A DNA stretch of 5,753 nt from Lentisphaera sp. (GCA_020721745.1 DYMC01000150.1:1-5753), one strand, 5' to 3'. Positions 1 to 5,461 are shown, numbered from the stretch's first letter. Notes: a model not told the origin generated them from the letters alone. Made by a program: numbers and translations.

Positions 1-7
1 CGGATTA

Positions 8-27
8 AGTAAACGACATAGTTTACT
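8..27 (-). terminator. Small hairpin just past the S41 protease stop, possible weak terminator
   Basis: AGTAAAC (8-14) and GTTTACT (21-27) are perfect reverse complements around a 6-nt loop, starting 12 nt beyond the stop codon of the minus-strand protease gene. Read on the minus strand, the hairpin is followed only by TTAATCCG, so there is no proper U-tract; the stem is also AT-rich. An 8-bp palindrome ACGTACGT (32-39) lies between stop and hairpin. It is placed where the end of the gmk-coaC-ctp transcript would be expected, but the structure alone is weak and could be a chance palindrome or part of the next gene's control region. Confidence 0.25.
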
Positions 28-39
28 GAATACGTACGT

Positions 40-1335
40 TCATTTTCCTGCCGTATTGTATATCCTGATTCCCTTGAGGACTTCGACTGCGCGCTGGAGC
101 TGGACATCTGTGACGGAATTATGGTTTTCGGGTTTTATGGTTCCGGGGAAGGCCGTGCGCTGGCTGTATATCTTCTCCATGGTCTCCCTGCTCACCGGCA
201 CGCTGACATCGGGGTCTATCCCGTGCTCGTGTATCTGCAGCTTGTTGGGTGTGAAGTATTTGGCCGTGGTGAGCCTGATGGCCCCGGCGTTTTCCGGCAG
301 TGGCATTATGGACTGGACCGAGCCTTTCCCGAAAGTCCTGGTGCCGACGAGCACCGCCCTCTTGTAGTCCTTCATGCATCCTGCGAAGATTTCGGACGCG
401 CTGGCCGAGTATTGGTCTATCAACAGGACCATGGGCAGGCTTCCGTCGCCGGAATCGAGATATTTCTTGCAATGCAGGGCCTTGTACTGAGGGGATTTTT
501 GGTTTCTTCCCTCTGTACTGACGACCAGCTTTCCGGTTTCGATGAATCTGCTACAGACTTCGATGGCGGAGTTGAGAAGTCCGCCGGGATTGCCCCTGAG
601 GTCAATCACCAGGGCGTTCATCCCCTTCTCCTTGAGTTCGAGCAATTCCTCGTCGAGCTTGGCCGCCGTCGGAACATTGAACTGCGTTATGCGCAGGTAT
701 CCGATGCCGTCCTCGATAATCCGGCCACCCTTGACGGTGGAAACCTCGATGTTTTCCCTGGTTACGCTTAGCGTAATGCTCTCCTCCTCCCCTTCTCTGA
801 GAATAACCAGCTCGACCTTGGTCCCAGGCTCGCCCTTGAGCATTCTGACGCACTCGTCTAGGTTCATGGAGGATGTCTTCTTGCCGTCTATCTCGTCTAT
901 CAGGTCGCCAGGCTTGACGCCCGCCTTGAACGCCGGAGTGTCCTCCATGGGGGCTATCACCACCAGTGCACCGTCCTTGTATGATACCATCATTCCGACG
1001 CCGCCAAATTCTTTTCCTTCGGTCTCGTCCACCATATTCTTGAACGATTCCGGCTCCATGTAGGAGCAGTAGGGGTCGAGCTCGTGCAGTATTCCCTTCA
1101 ATGCGCCGCGCACGATGTTCTTGTAGGATACCTTGTCCGCGTCCACATAGTCCTTGCGCACCTTGTTTATGACGAACATCAGCTTGTAGATCGAGTCGTA
1201 TCCGTCCTCCTCGGGCAGCCCGTCCTTGGCATCGCAGTATAGGGAGTATCCGTAGAAGAGGTTGCCGGCCAGCGCCAGGCCTGCAATTGCGAACACGATT
1301 TTGCGCGAACAAAGCTTTTTGATCCTGTCCATCAT
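40..1335 (-). CDS. S41-family C-terminal processing peptidase (CtpA/Prc type)
   Basis: Serine endopeptidase of the tail-specific/C-terminal processing family, expected to be anchored by its N-terminus and to act on envelope proteins. The predicted product is 431 aa. After a short basic start (MMDRIKKLCSRK) there is one hydrophobic segment at about 13-33 (signal anchor or uncleaved signal peptide). A PDZ domain spans about 111-191 (GGVGMMV, then AGVKPGDLIDEIDG), followed by the protease core with LVIDLRGNPGG at about 243-253. The motif YSASASEIFAG carries the nucleophile, assigned as Ser312, and TFGKGSVQ carries the general base Lys337; their 25-residue spacing equals that of Ser430 and Lys455 in E. 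coli Prc, and Asp323 matches Prc Asp441. A TTG four codons upstream is possible, but GGAG sits 6 nt before this ATG, so I chose the ATG. Last gene of the gmk-coaC-ctp set, 52 nt after coaC. All catalytic residues are present. Substrate is unknown. Confidence 0.95.
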   Translation of the reverse strand: MMDRIKKLCSRKIVFAIAGLALAGNLFYGYSLYCDAKDGLPEEDGYDSIYKLMFVINKVRKDYVDADKVSYKNIVRGALKGILHELDPYCSYMEPESFKNMVDETEGKEFGGVGMMVSYKDGALVVIAPMEDTPAFKAGVKPGDLIDEIDGKKTSSMNLDECVRMLKGEPGTKVELVILREGEEESITLSVTRENIEVSTVKGGRIIEDGIGYLRITQFNVPTAAKLDEELLELKEKGMNALVIDLRGNPGGLLNSAIEVCSRFIETGKLVVSTEGRNQKSPQYKALHCKKYLDSGDGSLPMVLLIDQYSASASEIFAGCMKDYKRAVLVGTRTFGKGSVQSIMPLPENAGAIRLTTAKYFTPNKLQIHEHGIDPDVSVPVSRETMEKIYSQRTAFPGTIKPENHNSVTDVQLQRAVEVLKGIRIYNTAGK

Positions 1336-1341
1336 TTGAAT

Positions 1342-1345
1342 CTCC
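1342..1345 (-). promoter_or_regulatory. Shine-Dalgarno that fixes the protease start
   Basis: On the minus strand the sequence TTGGAGATTCAAATGATG places GGAG 6 nt before ATG at 1335. The alternative TTG start (1347-1345) overlaps this GGAG itself and has no site of its own upstream, so the ATG start, giving 431 rather than 435 residues, is preferred. Confidence 0.7.
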
Positions 1346-1387
1346 AAGTTTTTCCAATCGGTATTGAAACAAGCCCGTGCATTGAAA

Positions 1388-1942
1388 TCAGCCCGGCCCT
1401 CTTTTCCGCGTCAGCTCCTTTATCCTGGCAAGAATCTCCACAGGCTCCGACATCCTGCCGTCGTCTTCATCCCCGCAGGCCAAGCTCCCCTTCCCAGGAC
1501 CGATGAAAACAAGTCCCCGCTTCATGAGCTTTCCGCAGTTGTCCCTGACCGCAGGATTCCTCCACATCCGCGCATTCATCGCCGGGGCGACCAGTATTGT
1601 CCCCGAGTGCGACATTGCATAGGTTGACAGTGCGTCGTCCGCAATGCCACTGGCGATCTTGCCTATGATGTTCGCCGTCGCCGGAGCTATGACAAGAAGA
1701 CTGGCTTTCCGCGCCAGCTCGATGTGGCCGGGCTGCCATTCAGGCAGTTCCCAGAGACTCGTCACCACCTTGTTGCGGGAAAGCGTGAAGAAAGTCCTCT
1801 CCCCCACTAGCCTTGTGGCGGATTCGGTCATGATCACCGTCACGTTGAATTTCTCCTTCACGAGCCTGCTGGTCAAATCCGCCGCCTTGTATGCGGCGAT
1901 GGAGCCGGCCACCCCGAGAACGATGTTCCTGCCTTCACTCAT
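1388..1942 (-). CDS. coaC: Phosphopantothenoylcysteine decarboxylase, CoaC-type flavoprotein (stand-alone)
   Basis: FMN-dependent decarboxylase that converts 4'-phosphopantothenoylcysteine to 4'-phosphopantetheine in cytosolic coenzyme A synthesis. The 184-aa product is a single HFCD flavoprotein domain: GSIAAYK (13-19) for FMN binding, catalytic His73 in GHIELA, PATAN (87-91), PAMNARMW (120-127) with substrate-binding Asn123, and the clamp LACGDEDDGRM with reactive Cys156. The clamp has DEDDGRM where many homologues have DEGxGRM, so one glycine is replaced; the cysteine and GRM are kept. Most bacteria carry CoaC fused to the synthetase CoaB; here the gene stops after the decarboxylase domain and the 52 nt to the protease encode nothing more, so CoaB must be elsewhere. 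Its ATG overlaps the gmk stop by 8 nt (ATGAGTGA), implying translational coupling. A related HFCD enzyme (lantibiotic or dehydroalanine type) is less likely given the motifs and housekeeping context. Confidence 0.9.
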   Translation of the reverse strand: MSEGRNIVLGVAGSIAAYKAADLTSRLVKEKFNVTVIMTESATRLVGERTFFTLSRNKVVTSLWELPEWQPGHIELARKASLLVIAPATANIIGKIASGIADDALSTYAMSHSGTILVAPAMNARMWRNPAVRDNCGKLMKRGLVFIGPGKGSLACGDEDDGRMSEPVEILARIKELTRKRGPG

Positions 1943-2561
1943 AGAATCCCGAATCCTTCAGCCTTATCGTCCTCTTGTGCAGGACATCGAGAAGGGCTAT
2001 CATGTCCGCCTCCGCCTCGCCAAGCCTCTTGTTTATTATGAGATAGTCGTATTCATTCCAGAATTCGAGTTCCTTCCTGGCATCGTCGAGACGCTCCCTT
2101 ATGAGCCTCTCGCTTTCCGTCGCCCTTGAGCGGAGGCGCTTCTCGAGCTCAGCGAACGAGGGAGGCCCCACGAAGACCGTCTCTATGCATCTCGACAGAA
2201 GCCTGTCCTTGCGGGAGTTCCTCCTTATCTGCATAGCGCCCTGCACGTCAATATCGAGAAGCACGTCCTCGCCGGCCTTGAGCCTCCCCATCACCTCGCT
2301 CTTCAGGGTTCCGTAGTAGTTCGAATGAACCTTCGCATGCTCGAGGAAGGCCTTTTGCCCGATCTTTCTCCTGAATTCGTCGGACGATATGAAAAAATAG
2401 TCCAGTCCATGCCTTTCCCCCGGGCGCGGCGGCCTCGTCGTGCAGGACACGGAGAAGTGGATGTCAGGGCGTTTCCTCCTCAGCTCCTTGCAAAGCGTGG
2501 ACTTGCCAGCGCCGCTGGGTCCCGACACTATCAGCAGTATTCCAAGTTTTTCCGGACGCAT
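1935..2561 (-). CDS. gmk: Guanylate kinase
   Basis: Cytosolic ATP:GMP phosphotransferase making GDP, an essential purine nucleotide step. At 208 aa it has the normal family length. The P-loop GPSGAGKST lies at 14-22; the guanylate kinase signature follows with SVSCTTRPPRPGE (37-49) and DYFF (54-57). The GMP-binding NYYGT is at 81-85, LLDIDVQGA at 101-109, an arginine-rich lid at about 142-157, and YDYLIINK at 171-178. No part is missing. ATG at 2561 is the first possible start, since an in-frame TGA lies two codons upstream (TGA AAT ATG); no convincing Shine-Dalgarno precedes it, which is unusual next to its neighbours. First gene of the minus-strand set, overlapping coaC by 8 nt. In many bacteria gmk is followed by rpoZ and coaBC; here rpoZ is absent and only coaC follows. 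I could not identify a convincing promoter on this strand in the 137 bp between gmk and trmH. Confidence 0.97.
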   Translation of the reverse strand: MRPEKLGILLIVSGPSGAGKSTLCKELRRKRPDIHFSVSCTTRPPRPGERHGLDYFFISSDEFRRKIGQKAFLEHAKVHSNYYGTLKSEVMGRLKAGEDVLLDIDVQGAMQIRRNSRKDRLLSRCIETVFVGPPSFAELEKRLRSRATESERLIRERLDDARKELEFWNEYDYLIINKRLGEAEADMIALLDVLHKRTIRLKDSGFYE

Positions 2562-2597
2562 ATTTCAAGAACCCAAAATGGATTTTCACCCGTTCGA

Positions 2598-2606
2598 TGC
2601 TAGAAT
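2598..2606 (+). promoter_or_regulatory. Candidate extended -10 promoter for trmH
   Basis: TGCTAGAAT matches the extended -10 pattern TGnTATAAT with five of six hexamer bases. No good -35 hexamer lies 16-18 bp upstream, which extended -10 promoters can tolerate. Initiation would fall near 2613, giving a leader of about 85 nt before the TTG start. It lies in the divergent gmk/trmH intergenic region. Weak evidence from one motif only. Confidence 0.35.
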
Positions 2607-2687
2607 GTCCGCGCAATGCGGGCTTCTCTTAGAATCTCGCTACCGGATTTTTCCGTGAAATTAACATCTGAAACCGAAAAATCAAAC

Positions 2688-2694
2688 AAAGGAG
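2688..2694 (+). promoter_or_regulatory. Shine-Dalgarno supporting a TTG start
   Basis: AAAGGAG ends 4 nt before TTG at 2699. The first in-frame ATG (2720) is 25 nt beyond the GGAG, too far for initiation, so the TTG start is favoured. Confidence 0.65.
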
Positions 2695-2698
2695 CCGA

Positions 2699-3211
2699 TT
2701 GACCGGCCCGGCATATACGATGAAAGCTCATATAGTCCTGGACAGGCTGCGCAGCGCCTACAACACGGGGAATATCTTCCGCATAGCCGATGCCGTCGGA
2801 GCGGCTGAAGTCATCTGCTGCGGCTATACCCCGTGCCCGCCACACCGCAAACTTGCGAAAACGGCGATGGGCGCCGACATGAGCGTGCCCTTCAGGTGTT
2901 TCGAAACCTCGCTTGATGCAGTCCTGGCTCTGCGCAACGAGGGCGTGGAGCAGATCCTAGCGGTGGAGGCTCTTCCCGAAGGCAGATGCCCATGGGAGAT
3001 GGAATTTGCCGAAGATGTGGCCTTCATATTCGGAAACGAGGCGTTCGGAGTGTCGCCCCGGACAACGAAAGCCTGCGACGGGATATTGTCACTACCGCTC
3101 TTTGGAAGAAAGAGCTCCATCAACGTGGGCAACTGCGCTGCGGCGGTACTCTATGCCTTTCTCGCCTCAAAAATCTCCAAAGCCAGTTTTATATCTGGTT
3201 TAAAATTATGA
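2699..3211 (+). CDS. SpoU/TrmH-family RNA 2'-O-methyltransferase
   Basis: SAM-dependent methyltransferase of the SPOUT class, expected to methylate a ribose 2'-OH in tRNA or rRNA. The 170-aa product consists only of the catalytic knot domain, without the L30e-like substrate-binding domain found in RlmB or TsnR types. Motif 1 is DRLRSAYNTGNIFRIADA (15-32), with the conserved Asn22 and Arg28; the linker has AKTAMGAD (53-60); motif 2 is FIFGNEAFGVS (109-119); motif 3 is LPLFGRKSSINVGNCAA (132-148), which forms the trefoil knot and SAM pocket. The target nucleoside cannot be read from the sequence, so no symbol is given. TTG is used as start because AAAGGAG lies just upstream; starting at ATG 2720 would lose seven residues (163 aa) and no motif. 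It is divergent from gmk; the next gene downstream lies 107 nt away. A weak stem AGCCAG/CTGGTT (3181-3200) overlaps its last codons. Confidence 0.92.
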   Translation: MTGPAYTMKAHIVLDRLRSAYNTGNIFRIADAVGAAEVICCGYTPCPPHRKLAKTAMGADMSVPFRCFETSLDAVLALRNEGVEQILAVEALPEGRCPWEMEFAEDVAFIFGNEAFGVSPRTTKACDGILSLPLFGRKSSINVGNCAAAVLYAFLASKISKASFISGLKL

Positions 3212-3279
3212 TGATACACCAATTCAACATTTGGCGGCTTGTTTTTTCGGATATAGCGCATAACTTAAGCGTTCCTAAT

Positions 3280-3295
3280 CCGCAAACTATTGCGG
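3280..3295 (+). promoter_or_regulatory. Leader hairpin before the small secreted protein gene
   Basis: CCGCAA (3280-3285) and TTGCGG (3290-3295) pair perfectly around the loop ACTA, and a T-G pair (3279/3296) can extend the stem. It ends 10 nt before the Shine-Dalgarno AAAGGAG (3306-3312), so it would lie in the 5' leader of the small gene's mRNA. Such a hairpin could stabilise a short abundant mRNA or modulate translation; function is inferred from position only. Confidence 0.4.
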
Positions 3296-3318
3296 GGAAA
3301 CCACCAAAGGAGTCAAAA

Positions 3319-3594
3319 ATGAAGAAAATGATGGTAGCCATCGCGCTGGCGATGGGAATCGTCGGCTTCGGCCTTGTTGCCGGAGAAACAGCCAAAGTCG
3401 AGAAGAAGGAAAAGGCCGTCGCTGAAATGAGCGTGGACGAACTGAAGGCCGAACTCGCGAAGGTCGAAGCGGCCGCCGCAGCTGAAAAAGACGCAGCCAA
3501 GAAGGCCGAACTTGCGAAGAAAGTCGAAGCCATCAAGGCCGCCATGGCAGCCAAAGCGCCAGCCGAAGCGCCAGCCAAAGCGCCAAAGAAGTAA
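3319..3594 (+). CDS. Small secreted Ala/Lys/Glu-rich coiled-coil protein, function unknown
   Basis: A 91-aa protein that I cannot assign to a named family. The N-terminus MKKMMVAIALAMGIVGFGLVAG looks like a Sec signal peptide with likely cleavage after VAG (about residue 22); there is no lipobox cysteine, so it is not a lipoprotein. Residues about 35-78 are Ala, Glu and Lys in a regular helical pattern (SVDELKAELAKVE, KKAELAKKVEAIKAAMAAK), predicting a charged helix or coiled coil. The tail 79-91 is a low-complexity KAPAEAPAKAPKK stretch. The ATG has a strong Shine-Dalgarno AAAGGAG 6 nt upstream, a leader hairpin, and an intrinsic terminator, all suggesting a well-expressed single-gene transcript. 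A periplasmic or surface-associated structural role, somewhat like Lpp or an envelope spacer, is possible but unproven. The in-frame open frame extends upstream to 2986 inside trmH, but that is not coding. Confidence 0.8.
   Translation: MKKMMVAIALAMGIVGFGLVAGETAKVEKKEKAVAEMSVDELKAELAKVEAAAAAEKDAAKKAELAKKVEAIKAAMAAKAPAEAPAKAPKK
3553..3588 (+). repeat. 12-bp tandem repeat coding the Ala/Pro/Lys tail
   Basis: Three successive units, AAAGCGCCAGCC (3553-3564), GAAGCGCCAGCC (3565-3576) and AAAGCGCCAAAG (3577-3588), encode KAPA, EAPA and KAPK. The first two differ by one base. Such in-frame short repeats can change copy number by slippage and would vary tail length without breaking the frame. Confidence 0.75.
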
Positions 3595-3624
3595 TACACG
3601 CTTTTCTTGAAAATCGTGTCTTAT

Positions 3625-3660
3625 GCCCGTCTATGCGAATAGGCGGGCTTTTTGTTTTTT
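3625..3660 (+). terminator. Intrinsic terminator of the small secreted protein gene
   Basis: GCCCGTCTAT (3625-3634) pairs with ATAGGCGGGC (3639-3648) over 10 bp with a single T-G wobble, closed by the stable tetraloop GCGA. It is followed at once by TTTTTGTTTTTT (3649-3660). It starts 30 nt past the stop codon at 3594. This is a textbook Rho-independent terminator and isolates the small gene from the RNase gene downstream. Confidence 0.93.
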
Positions 3661-3662
3661 GA

Positions 3663-3690
3663 TTGATAAAAGCGCACCGCATGGCATAAT
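3663..3690 (+). promoter_or_regulatory. Sigma70-type promoter of the RNase E/G gene
   Basis: TTGATA (3663-3668) and CATAAT (3685-3690) are separated by 16 bp; they match TTGACA and TATAAT in five of six positions each. Transcription would start near 3697, about 22 nt before the ATG, leaving a very short leader. The -35 begins 3 nt past the T-tract of the preceding terminator, so the gene has its own independent promoter. Confidence 0.7.
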
Positions 3691-3718
3691 ATGAAGGAAA
3701 AAAGGAATAGGAACATAG

Positions 3719-5338
3719 ATGATTTGGGATTTTTTCAAGAAGAAGAAGGAAAGAAGGATACTGCTGAATTGCGGAAATATTGAAAGCCGCATGGCCCTGC
3801 TCAACAAAGGTAGACTCGAAGAATATCAGGTAGAACGCAAGGGAGAAGAGAGCATAGCCGGAAACGTCTACCTCGGAAAGGTGCAGACCGTCTCCAAGTC
3901 ACTGGAAGCTGTCTTCGTTGACATCGGCACGGAGAAGAATGGATTTTTGCATTTCAAGGACATGCTTCCAGCAAGCTACGACATGATAGAAAGTAGCATG
4001 GAGAAGAACGCTCAGACGAAGGCCCAGGGAGGAAGAAAGAAGAAACTCAATCCAGTCCTCCAGAAATACTGCGAAAACGCGAAAAAGCGCAAGAGGATAG
4101 ACCTCAAGGACATTCCAGCCCTTTTCCCAACGGGGTCCGACATACTCGTGCAAGTCGCCAAGGACTCCATCGGAACCAAGGGTCCCAAGCTCAGCACAAA
4201 CATATCCATTCCCGGCAGGTACATAGTCCTGCTGCCCTTCTCCGAAGTCCGTGGCGTGTCCCGCAAGATAGAAGCGCAGGACGAAAGAAAAAGGCTGCAT
4301 GGAATCATCCGCTCCCTCGATCTGCCGGATGGCATGGGTTGCATATGCAGGACGAACGGAGAGGACAGGAAGGAGGAATACTTCAAGAACGACCTCCAGC
4401 TCATCCTCGACATGTGGAACAAATACGCCGAGTCCGAGGAGAAGGTCAAGGCCCCGTTCGTCGTCTACAAGGAGCCCAACCTCGTGGAGAGAACCATAAG
4501 GGACTCCCTCACCGAGGAGATTGACGAGATAGTCGTGGACGATCCGGATATCTATGAATATGCCCGGAAGATGATAGCCGGAACCGTCGGGAAAAACTTC
4601 CTTCAAAACGTCTCGCTGTATAAGAGCCATGAGCCGATATTCCAGCACTTCGCAGTCGAGAAACAGATAGAGGAGATTTTCAGCCGCAGGATAAACCTCC
4701 CAGGAGGCGGATTTATCTGCATAGACGAGACCGAGGCGCTCATCGCCATTGATGTCAACTCGGGGTCCAAGCGCGGAAAAGACCACCCCGAGACAATCCT
4801 GTACTCCAACCTCGAGGCCGCCGAAGAGATAGCGCGCCAGCTCAGGCTTAGAAACATAGGCGGACTGGTCGTCATAGATTTCATAGACATGCGCGACGCC
4901 AAGGACAGGGATCTGGTCTTCAAGACGATGAAGAACGCCATCGAGAACGACAGCGCCAAGACAAAAATCCTGCCGCTGAGCAGATTCGGCCTGATGGAGA
5001 TGACACGCCAGCGCGAGAACGAGAGCATCAGCGACACCGTCTTCGACGACTGCCCCTATTGCGGTGGCAAGGGTATTGTCAAGTCGGCCACTACCATGAG
5101 GGCGGAAATACACAGGGCGCTGACCGAAATCCTGAAGAAATACAAGCGTGAAAAGGACCTCTCGATAAGGGTATACGTCCATCCGCAGATACTCGCCAGC
5201 ATCAAGAACGCCGACTCCGGCATTCTGAACGAGTTCGAGCAGAAATACGGACGGAACCTGAGCTTTCGCGCCGATCCCATGCTGCACATCGAAAAGTTCC
5301 GCATTGTGGATCCCGACACCGAGCAGGAGCTCAAATAA
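3719..5338 (+). CDS. rng: RNase E/G-family endoribonuclease (RNase G-like)
   Basis: Cytosolic 5'-end-sensing, Mg-dependent endoribonuclease for mRNA decay and rRNA/tRNA processing. The 539-aa protein matches the RNase E/G catalytic half: S1 domain with GNVYLGKVQTVSKSLEAVFVD (48-68, shown in part by GNVYLGKV and AVFVDIG), a 5'-sensor with CRTNG (Arg211, Thr212, corresponding to Arg169/Thr170 of E. coli RNase E), then the DNase I-like core with IAIDVNSG (Asp345) and VVIDFIDM (Asp387), equal to Asp303 and Asp346. CPYCGGKG (Cys445, Cys448) is the zinc-link that holds the dimer. It ends soon after the small domain, with no long degradosome scaffold, so it resembles RNase G. Compared with E. coli RNase E there are about 30 extra residues between FLHFKD and DIPALF, rich in lysine (KAQGGRKKK, AKKRKR). 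The N-terminus is also basic (FKKKKERR). A weak Shine-Dalgarno AGGAA (3709-3713) supports ATG 3719. It has its own promoter and the inverted-repeat element lies 20 nt past its stop. Confidence 0.95.
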   Translation: MIWDFFKKKKERRILLNCGNIESRMALLNKGRLEEYQVERKGEESIAGNVYLGKVQTVSKSLEAVFVDIGTEKNGFLHFKDMLPASYDMIESSMEKNAQTKAQGGRKKKLNPVLQKYCENAKKRKRIDLKDIPALFPTGSDILVQVAKDSIGTKGPKLSTNISIPGRYIVLLPFSEVRGVSRKIEAQDERKRLHGIIRSLDLPDGMGCICRTNGEDRKEEYFKNDLQLILDMWNKYAESEEKVKAPFVVYKEPNLVERTIRDSLTEEIDEIVVDDPDIYEYARKMIAGTVGKNFLQNVSLYKSHEPIFQHFAVEKQIEEIFSRRINLPGGGFICIDETEALIAIDVNSGSKRGKDHPETILYSNLEAAEEIARQLRLRNIGGLVVIDFIDMRDAKDRDLVFKTMKNAIENDSAKTKILPLSRFGLMEMTRQRENESISDTVFDDCPYCGGKGIVKSATTMRAEIHRALTEILKKYKREKDLSIRVYVHPQILASIKNADSGILNEFEQKYGRNLSFRADPMLHIEKFRIVDPDTEQELK

Positions 5339-5354
5339 ACCTGTTTTTTATTTT
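5322..5354 (+). terminator. Weak candidate terminator at the end of the RNase gene
   Basis: AGCAGG (5322-5327) can pair with CCTGTT (5340-5345) over six positions, one a G-T wobble, around a 12-nt loop that contains the stop codon; TTTTATTTT follows. The T-rich tail is good but the stem is short and overlaps the coding end, so termination may depend instead on the large inverted repeat that follows. Confidence 0.3.
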
Positions 5355-5358
5355 GTTC

Positions 5359-5461
5359 GAGGTAATTGCAAAATTGCCTACGGAACGCCGGTCTTATGAC
5401 CGGCTTAAGAGCCAGCCATGAGGCTGGCGTTCCCCTAAAAAGGCAATTTTGCAATTACCTC
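5359..5461. repeat. 103-bp nested inverted-repeat element with 21-bp terminal arms (MITE/REP-like)
   Basis: The arms at 5359-5379 and 5441-5461 are perfect 21-bp reverse complements; the match stops sharply at both outer edges (C5358 against T5462) and at the inner edges. They enclose a GC-rich 52-bp structured core (5382-5433). Each arm is also an imperfect palindrome: GGTAATT-GCAA-AATTGCC on the left, with a T-G pair. No protein is encoded and no transposase is in view. Sharp-edged symmetrical architecture of this size is typical of MITEs or REP/BIME-like repeats mobilised in trans, for example by Y1 (IS200/REP-associated) transposases; that assignment is inference. It sits between the 3' ends of the RNase gene and a minus-strand TPR reading frame, and may also act as a bidirectional transcript-end structure. 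No clear target-site duplication is visible beside the arms. Confidence 0.85.
5382..5433. repeat. Core of the element: closing stem plus two hairpins
   Basis: GGAAC (5382-5386) pairs with GTTCC (5429-5433). Directly inside are hairpin 1, GCCGGTC-TTAT-GACCGGC (5387-5404), a 6-nt spacer TTAAGA (5405-5410), and hairpin 2, GCCAGCC-ATGA-GGCTGGC (5411-5428). All stems are perfect, and there are no unpaired bases between the closing stem and either hairpin. Alternatively, the outer 8 bp GGAACGCC and GGCGTTCC (5426-5433) can pair as one stem, so the core has two competing folds. Paired REP-like hairpins in this arrangement resemble BIMEs recognised as single-stranded DNA by REP-associated tyrosine transposases. 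Confidence 0.85.

Noticed and set aside
121..771. Long plus-strand open frame opposite the protease gene
   Set aside because: It lies wholly antisense to an S41 protease with all catalytic motifs, and its translation shows no recognisable domain or start signal.
2644..2655. CGGA-TTTT-TCCG hairpin in the gmk/trmH intergenic region
   Set aside because: A 4-bp stem is too short to be meaningful; no operator or riboswitch pattern surrounds it.
3219..3246. CCAA/TTGG stem followed by TTTTTT as a terminator for trmH
   Set aside because: The stem is only 4 bp with an 8-nt loop and the T-run is separated from it by several bases.
3231..3266. Possible promoter for the small gene (TTGGCG with TATAGC, or TTGTTT with TAACTT)
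   Set aside because: Spacings are 15 and 16 bp with poor hexamer matches; I could not pick one with confidence, although a promoter in this gap is likely.
2986..3318. Upstream in-frame extension of the small secreted protein into trmH
   Set aside because: The extension would overlap trmH in another frame and place the signal peptide internally; the Shine-Dalgarno at 3306-3312 clearly fixes the start at 3319.
3899..5287. 462-codon minus-strand open frame opposite the RNase gene
   Set aside because: It is a shadow of the RNase E/G coding frame; the plus strand has the conserved motifs, promoter and ribosome site, while this frame has none.
5359..5461. CRISPR repeat or tRNA-like cloverleaf reading of the inverted-repeat element
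   Set aside because: There is only one copy with no spacers, and it has no anticodon arm, T-loop or acceptor features; the symmetry is that of a palindromic repeat.
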